Positions 6,027-9,346 of a stretch of DNA of 9,346 nucleotides are shown piece after piece. The position numbers and the translations under genes are program-made. The DNA comes from DASUSF01 sp036375275. Lineage in GTDB: Bacteria; Pseudomonadota; Alphaproteobacteria; Geminicoccales; Geminicoccaceae. The stretch lies in assembly GCA_036375275.1 (NCBI GenBank), contig DASUSF010000324.1, positions 1 through 9,346 of the forward strand, in the 5' to 3' direction. A model generated the notes under the pieces. It was not told where the DNA came from and did no database searches. It was given only the letters and a program-made list of their open reading frames with translations. Every line of letters begins with the position of its first letter. Position 1 is the first letter of the stretch.

Positions 6027-6127
6027 GCGCCTCGTAGTGGCGAGCAACCGGTCGAAAGACCGATCCTGCTCTCCCGGATCTCCCTGGCCTGGCGGCTCCG
6101 GTCCCGATCGGAGCCGCATTTTTCTTG
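6027..6127 (+). ncRNA. Candidate small RNA, about 100 nt, with own promoter and terminator
   Basis: Downstream of the CRP-type site and -10-like element the sequence is highly structured and non-coding. A short stem (CGCC 6028-6031 with GGCG 6039-6042, or alternatively CTCG/CGAG) is followed by CGGTC-GAAA-GACCG (6049-6062), a stem with a GNRA tetraloop, flanked by GAGCA (6042-6046) and TGCTC (6067-6071) that extend it. Next comes an unpaired pyrimidine-rich linker with two CTCCC motifs (6071-6075 and 6080-6084), the type of anti-Shine-Dalgarno sequence often found in alphaproteobacterial sRNAs. A strong intrinsic terminator ends it. I do not recognise the family. It could instead be only the 3' untranslated region of the amidotransferase mRNA. 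Confidence 0.38.
6092..6127 (+). terminator. Intrinsic (Rho-independent) terminator
   Basis: GCGGCTCCG (6092-6100) and CGGAGCCGC (6109-6117) form a perfect 9-bp GC-rich stem with an 8-base loop, followed at once by ATTTTTCTT. This is the clearest terminator in the window. It ends the amidotransferase transcript and, if it exists, the small RNA. Confidence 0.92.
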
Positions 6128-6204
6128 CGCCGGCGGCGGCCGGATGCTGATCAGGGCCGGGATTGTCCGGGAGCGCGCCCTTGACCCTTGATCGACCGGT
6201 GCCT

Positions 6205-6242
6205 GCGGGGCGGGTCCCCGCCGTCGACCCCAGCTCGACGGC
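6205..6242 (+). other. Two overlapping hairpins in the MFS gene leader
   Basis: GCGGGG (6205-6210) pairs with CCCCGC (6216-6221), and GCCGTCGA (6220-6227) pairs perfectly with TCGACGGC (6235-6242) around a 7-base loop. The hairpins share two bases, so the full stems compete or stack with trimmed ends. The second ends nine bases before the MFS start codon, where a ribosome site should be; none is visible. Translation control is possible, but chance pairing in GC-rich DNA is the null explanation. Confidence 0.35.
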
Positions 6243-6251
6243 GTCGATCTG

Positions 6252-7520
6252 ATGCCGCCAGGAAGCGGGAGCGCCACCCGGAGCGGCGCTTCGAGCTCCG
6301 CCGCGATCGGCGTGCCCGGGCCGGACAGCGCCTACGCCTGGTGGCGGCTCGGGGCCTCGCTCGCGCTCAGCACGATCGGCGGGATCGGCCTCTGGTCGGT
6401 GGTGGTCGCCCTGCCCGCGCTCGAGGCCGAGTTCGGGGTCGACCGCGGCAGCGCCGCGCTGCCCTACACCGCGACCATGATCGGCTTCGCCGTCGGCGGC
6501 GTGCTGATGGGCCGGGTGGCCGACCGCTTCGGGGTCATGGTGCCGGTGATCCTCGGCGCGCTGATGCTCGGGGTCGGCTACGTTCTCGCCGCCTCGGCGA
6601 CCAGCCTCTGGCAGTTCATGCTCGCCCAGGCGCTGGTGATCGGCCTCCTTGGCAGCTCGGCCACCTTCGGGCCTCTGGTCGCCGACGTCTCGCTCTGGTT
6701 CCAGAAGCGGCGCGGCATCGCGATCGCGATCGTGGCGAGCGGCAACTACCTGGCCGGGACGCTCTGGCCGCCCCTCCTGCAGCAGGCGATCGCGACGTTC
6801 GGCTGGCGGGACGCGCACCTCGGGATCGGCGCCCTCTGCGTCGTGACCATGCTGCCGCTGGCCTTCACGCTCCGCCGCCGGGCGCTCCTCGACGATGGCC
6901 GGGCGCCGCCGGCCGCCCGCACCTTCCCCGGCATGGCGCGGATCTCGCCCTCCGGGCTGCAGGTCCTGCTGGTGCTCGCCGGGATCGCCTGCTGCATCGC
7001 CATGTCGATGCCGCAGGTCCATATCGTCGCCTACTGCGGCGACCTCGGCTACGGCCCCGCGCGCGGCGCCGAGATGCTGTCCCTGATGCTCGGCCTCGGG
7101 GTGGTCAGCCGGCTCGGCTCGGGCCTGATCGCGGACCGCATCGGCGGCGTCGGCACCCTCCTCCTCGGCTCGGTCCTGCAGTGCCTCGCCCTGATCTTCT
7201 ACCTGCCGTTCGACGGGCTGACGTCGCTCTACGTCGTCTCGGCGCTGTTCGGGCTGTCGCAGGGCGGCATCGTGCCGAGCTACGCCCTGATCGTCCGCGA
7301 GTACTTCCCGGCGCGCGAGGCGGGCGCGCGGGTCAGCCTGGTCCTGATGGCGACGGTCGCCGGCATGGCGATCGGCGGCTGGATGTCGGGCGAGATCTAC
7401 GACCTGACCGGCTCCTACCGGGCCGCCTTCCTCAACGGCATCGCCTGGAACCTGGTCAACACCTCGATCGCCCTCTGGCTCCTGGTCGGCCGGCTGCGGG
7501 GCCGCATGGTGCCGGCCTGA
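6252..7520 (+). CDS. Major facilitator superfamily transporter (monocarboxylate/oxalate-formate antiporter-like)
   Basis: A 422-residue inner-membrane secondary transporter with about 12 hydrophobic segments. After a polar, Ser/Gly-rich N-terminus (1-27), helix 1 begins near WWRLGASLALS. The MFS motif A loop is GRVADRFG (87-94) between helices 2 and 3, with the partner motif SGLIADRIGG (290-299) in the second half. WFQKRRGIAIAIVASGNYLAGTLWPPL (about 149-175) resembles the monocarboxylate/oxalate-formate group. ARRALLDDGR-like polar residues near 207-230 form the central cytoplasmic loop. The start is the first available in frame, since a TGA lies at 6189-6191, but it lacks a clear Shine-Dalgarno and follows a hairpin. 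The gene converges on larA with a 10-base gap and no terminator. A carboxylate substrate is an inference. Confidence 0.9.
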   Translation: MPPGSGSATRSGASSSAAIGVPGPDSAYAWWRLGASLALSTIGGIGLWSVVVALPALEAEFGVDRGSAALPYTATMIGFAVGGVLMGRVADRFGVMVPVILGALMLGVGYVLAASATSLWQFMLAQALVIGLLGSSATFGPLVADVSLWFQKRRGIAIAIVASGNYLAGTLWPPLLQQAIATFGWRDAHLGIGALCVVTMLPLAFTLRRRALLDDGRAPPAARTFPGMARISPSGLQVLLVLAGIACCIAMSMPQVHIVAYCGDLGYGPARGAEMLSLMLGLGVVSRLGSGLIADRIGGVGTLLLGSVLQCLALIFYLPFDGLTSLYVVSALFGLSQGGIVPSYALIVREYFPAREAGARVSLVLMATVAGMAIGGWMSGEIYDLTGSYRAAFLNGIAWNLVNTSIALWLLVGRLRGRMVPA

Positions 7521-7530
7521 CCGTCCGCCG

Positions 7531-8817
7531 TCACCCCGGCTGATAGCTCGGCACGACGTAGGGGCCTTCCGGGATGATCGCGACGTGGCGGTCGCCGGAG
7601 CGGGCGACGCTCGCCCGGACCGCCTCCTCCACCGACGGGACGAGATCGACGCCAGTCAGTGGTCGGGTCGATTCATCAAGGCCTTGAGTGAACAGCTTCA
7701 CCTGGCCGATGCGCATCGGCTTGAGCTGCATCTCGGTCTGCCACTCGTCGATGTCGGCGAACCGCTTCTGGAGGATCTCCTCGAGGAAGCGCCCGGCGCC
7801 GTTCTGCACCAGGCGACGCTGGGCGTCGATGAACTCGGCCGAGCCCATGCCCTCGGAGCAGGCGGAGGCGATGATCAGGTCGCCGCCCTCGGCCATGATG
7901 TCGAGCGGCCCCACCATCCCCTTGATCGTCTGGTAGTAGGTCTTGTCGAGCGGATGCCCGGCGGCGGTGGTGACCACCGTCTGGTACTGGCGCGGCACCG
8001 GGACCCGGGCGTAGGCGTCGATGTGGGCGACCGCCAGGAGGTGGCTCCGGACGATCTCGCCGAAGTTCACGAACGAGAGCTGGCGGTGCTCGTCGATCAC
8101 CGTGTTGAGGGCGAGGACGCCGCCGATCATGCCGGCGATGGCGACCTGCTCCTCGTGGAGAGGATTGCCCTCGAGCACGCAGTTGGCGGCCTTCGGGTCC
8201 TCCATGAAGCGGGCCGAGTGGAACGTGGTGATGGTGTCCTTGTGGGCGACGCCGGGCGCGATCACCTTCCGCCCGCCGGAATAGCCGGCCATGAAGTGCG
8301 GCTCCACGAGGCCGGTCGCGATCTTCAGGTCCGCTTCGATGAACCGCCGGTCGATCTTGACCGGGACCTTCCGGTTCGGCGTGAACCCGAGGTCGACGTG
8401 CATGGCGTCGTCGCGGGCGAAGTGGTTCCGGGCCCGGACGTTCTGGATGACCCAGGGATCGCCCACCACCTCGGCGAGCTCGTCGCCTTCGTTCGGGCGG
8501 TGCAGCCCGGTCGCGACGAGGACCGTGATCCCGTCCTTCGGCACGCCCGCACCGAGCAGGGTCTCGATCATCGGGCGGAGGAACAGCGCGTTCGGCACCG
8601 GGCGGGTCACGTCGCAGATCAGGATGCAGGCGGAGCGCTTGCCGCGCGCCAGCTCGGCGAGCGGCGGCGCATCGACCGGCCGCGCCAGCGCGTCCCGGAC
8701 CGCGGCCGCCGGATCCCGGAGCACCGGCATCTCGGGCTTCCGGATCACCAGGGCCTCGAGGTCGTCCGGCAGGTCGACCATCAGCCCGTCCCGTCCGTAG
8801 CTCAGCTCGATCTTCAT
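7531..8817 (-). CDS. LarA-family nickel-pincer racemase/epimerase
   Basis: LarA proteins racemise lactate or related 2-hydroxyacids with a nickel pincer nucleotide bound to a lysine. The 428-residue chain keeps this chemistry: DVTRP (69-73), ATGLHRP (102-108), PHFMAGYSGGRKVIAPG (173-189), FHSARF (199-204) and HPLDKTYYQTIKG (288-300). His174, Lys184 and His200 fall at the same numbers as the Lactobacillus plantarum catalytic residues, and Gln296 and Lys299 match its Gln295/Lys298 pair. The start at 8817 follows GGGAGG by five bases; a longer frame from 8886 adds 23 unrelated residues. No larB, larC or larE cofactor-maturation gene is in the window. Homologues act on several substrates (lactate, malate, aromatic or sugar acids), so I do not assign lactate, and I leave the symbol blank. 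It may be read together with mazF, 47 bases upstream. Confidence 0.9.
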   Translation of the reverse strand: MKIELSYGRDGLMVDLPDDLEALVIRKPEMPVLRDPAAAVRDALARPVDAPPLAELARGKRSACILICDVTRPVPNALFLRPMIETLLGAGVPKDGITVLVATGLHRPNEGDELAEVVGDPWVIQNVRARNHFARDDAMHVDLGFTPNRKVPVKIDRRFIEADLKIATGLVEPHFMAGYSGGRKVIAPGVAHKDTITTFHSARFMEDPKAANCVLEGNPLHEEQVAIAGMIGGVLALNTVIDEHRQLSFVNFGEIVRSHLLAVAHIDAYARVPVPRQYQTVVTTAAGHPLDKTYYQTIKGMVGPLDIMAEGGDLIIASACSEGMGSAEFIDAQRRLVQNGAGRFLEEILQKRFADIDEWQTEMQLKPMRIGQVKLFTQGLDESTRPLTGVDLVPSVEEAVRASVARSGDRHVAIIPEGPYVVPSYQPG

Positions 8818-8864
8818 CGTCACCTCCCGGGCGAAGACCCTGGGGATCGCCGCGAACCGGAACT

Positions 8865-9197
8865 CTAAGTCTCCAGCAAGGGGCAAAGCCTCGCGAGCAC
8901 CTCGCTCACCAAGACTTCGGGTGCCCGAGCGATGGGGTCAACGCGGCGCGCCCGCCAATCCACGCTGCGCACATGATCGGCCAGGACGACGCCCTCGAGA
9001 CCCGCCACGCCGCTGATGATGACCTCGAACGGATAGCCCTTGATCCGGCTGGTGATCGGGCAGGCGAGCGCGAGGCCAATCCGCCGATTGTAGCTTTTCG
9101 GCGAGAGGATGAGGGCCGGCCGGCGGCCCGCCTGTTCACGTCCGGCATGCGGGGTGAACGAAAGCCAGGCGAGGTCGCCGCGCTCCGGTGCCTCCAT
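8865..9197 (-). CDS. mazF: MazF/PemK-type endoribonuclease toxin
   Basis: A 110-residue cytoplasmic toxin that cleaves mRNA at specific short sequences when free of its antitoxin. It is strikingly like E. coli MazF along its whole length: RGDLAWLSFTPHAGREQAGRRPALILSP (6-33, with Glu21 and the Arg25 region of the active site), CPITSRIKGYPFEVIISG (46-63, Thr49/Ser50), and GVVLADHVRSVDWRAR (69-84). Length is normal for the family (E. coli 111 aa). The start could be the ATG at 9197 or the GTG at 9203, which overlaps the antitoxin stop as GTGA; GAGG upstream serves either at suboptimal spacing (ten or four bases), and I prefer the ATG. Either way it is translated directly after mazE. The complex usually represses its own promoter, which is outside the window. 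Confidence 0.95.
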   Translation of the reverse strand: MEAPERGDLAWLSFTPHAGREQAGRRPALILSPKSYNRRIGLALACPITSRIKGYPFEVIISGVAGLEGVVLADHVRSVDWRARRVDPIARAPEVLVSEVLARLCPLLET

Positions 9198-9199
9198 CC

Positions 9200-9346
9200 T
9201 CACCAGACCTCTTTCCCCTCCGGCTCCCCCCAATCGGTTTCCTCATCCAGGTTGTCGTCGGTCACCTCGGCGAGCAGCTCCTCCAGCCGGTACTGCGGAA
9301 CGCGGCGACGGATCTTCAGGACGTCGCCTTCGACCTCGATCTGGAC
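9200..9346 (-). CDS. mazE: MazE-type antitoxin, C-terminal part (cut by window edge)
   Basis: Only the last 48 codons are visible; the start lies beyond the window end. The end of the chain, YRLEELLAEVTDDNLDEET followed by DWGEPEGKEVW, is the typical MazE/PemI C-terminus. That flexible acidic tail wraps around MazF and blocks its active site. The first visible residues (VQIEVEGDVLKIRRR) resemble the last strand of an AbrB/MazE-type swapped-hairpin DNA-binding domain. The stop (9200-9202) is two bases before the mazF ATG and overlaps the alternative GTG, the usual arrangement that keeps antitoxin synthesis ahead of toxin. Confidence 0.93.
   Translation of the reverse strand, partial: VQIEVEGDVLKIRRRVPQYRLEELLAEVTDDNLDEETDWGEPEGKEVW

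Noticed and set aside
5130..7022. Open frame of 630 codons on the minus strand
   Set aside because: It lies antisense to the amidotransferase gene, the terminator and the first half of the MFS gene. Its translation is low-complexity Arg/Gly/Ala/Glu/Asp-rich sequence with no family motif, which is typical of an antisense frame in GC-rich DNA.
7585..8868. Open frame of 427 codons on the plus strand over larA
   Set aside because: It is an antisense shadow of larA with biased Asp/Arg/Val/Gly composition and no domain features.

Overview
The window is very GC-rich DNA from a bacterial chromosome, most likely an alphaproteobacterium (Rhodospirillales, Geminicoccales or Hyphomicrobiales-like; I cannot resolve the genus). 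The main evidence is an aroA-cmk pair of CP4-like (class II) type, divergent from a gene of the TIGR02300 'FYDLN acid' zinc-ribbon family, which is essentially alphaproteobacterial, followed by tRNA-Ala.

Layout. (1) Positions 1-2325 are a housekeeping block. On the minus strand aroA (EPSP synthase) runs into cmk (cytidylate kinase, cut by the window edge) with a 4-nt stop/start overlap. On the plus strand lie the FYDLN-acid gene, a long imperfect palindrome that begins at its stop codon, and tRNA-Ala(GGC). (2) Positions 2468-4214 hold a minus-strand pair encoding an AtuA (DUF1446) protein as two genes, the large domain and the small ferredoxin-like domain. (3) Positions 4408-6017 hold a divergent pair: a lipoprotein trypsin-like protease (minus) and a class I glutamine amidotransferase (plus). 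(4) Positions 5977-6127, at the 3' end of the amidotransferase gene, carry a perfect CRP-type palindrome, a -10-like element, a GNRA-loop hairpin, a CUCCC-rich linker and a strong intrinsic terminator. I read this as a candidate small RNA gene, the most interesting item here. (5) Positions 6252-8817 hold an MFS transporter convergent with a LarA-family nickel-pincer racemase/epimerase. (6) Positions 8865-9346 hold a mazEF-type toxin-antitoxin pair, with the antitoxin cut by the window edge.

How the genes may work together: aroA and cmk are translationally coupled core biosynthesis genes. The MFS carrier resembles the monocarboxylate/oxalate-formate group and sits tail-to-tail with a hydroxyacid racemase-type enzyme, so uptake and epimerisation of a 2-hydroxyacid is a reasonable but unproven guess. 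The AtuA pair suggests acyl-CoA or terpenoid-type catabolism, but no partner genes are visible. I see no insertion sequence, CRISPR array, phage gene or origin.
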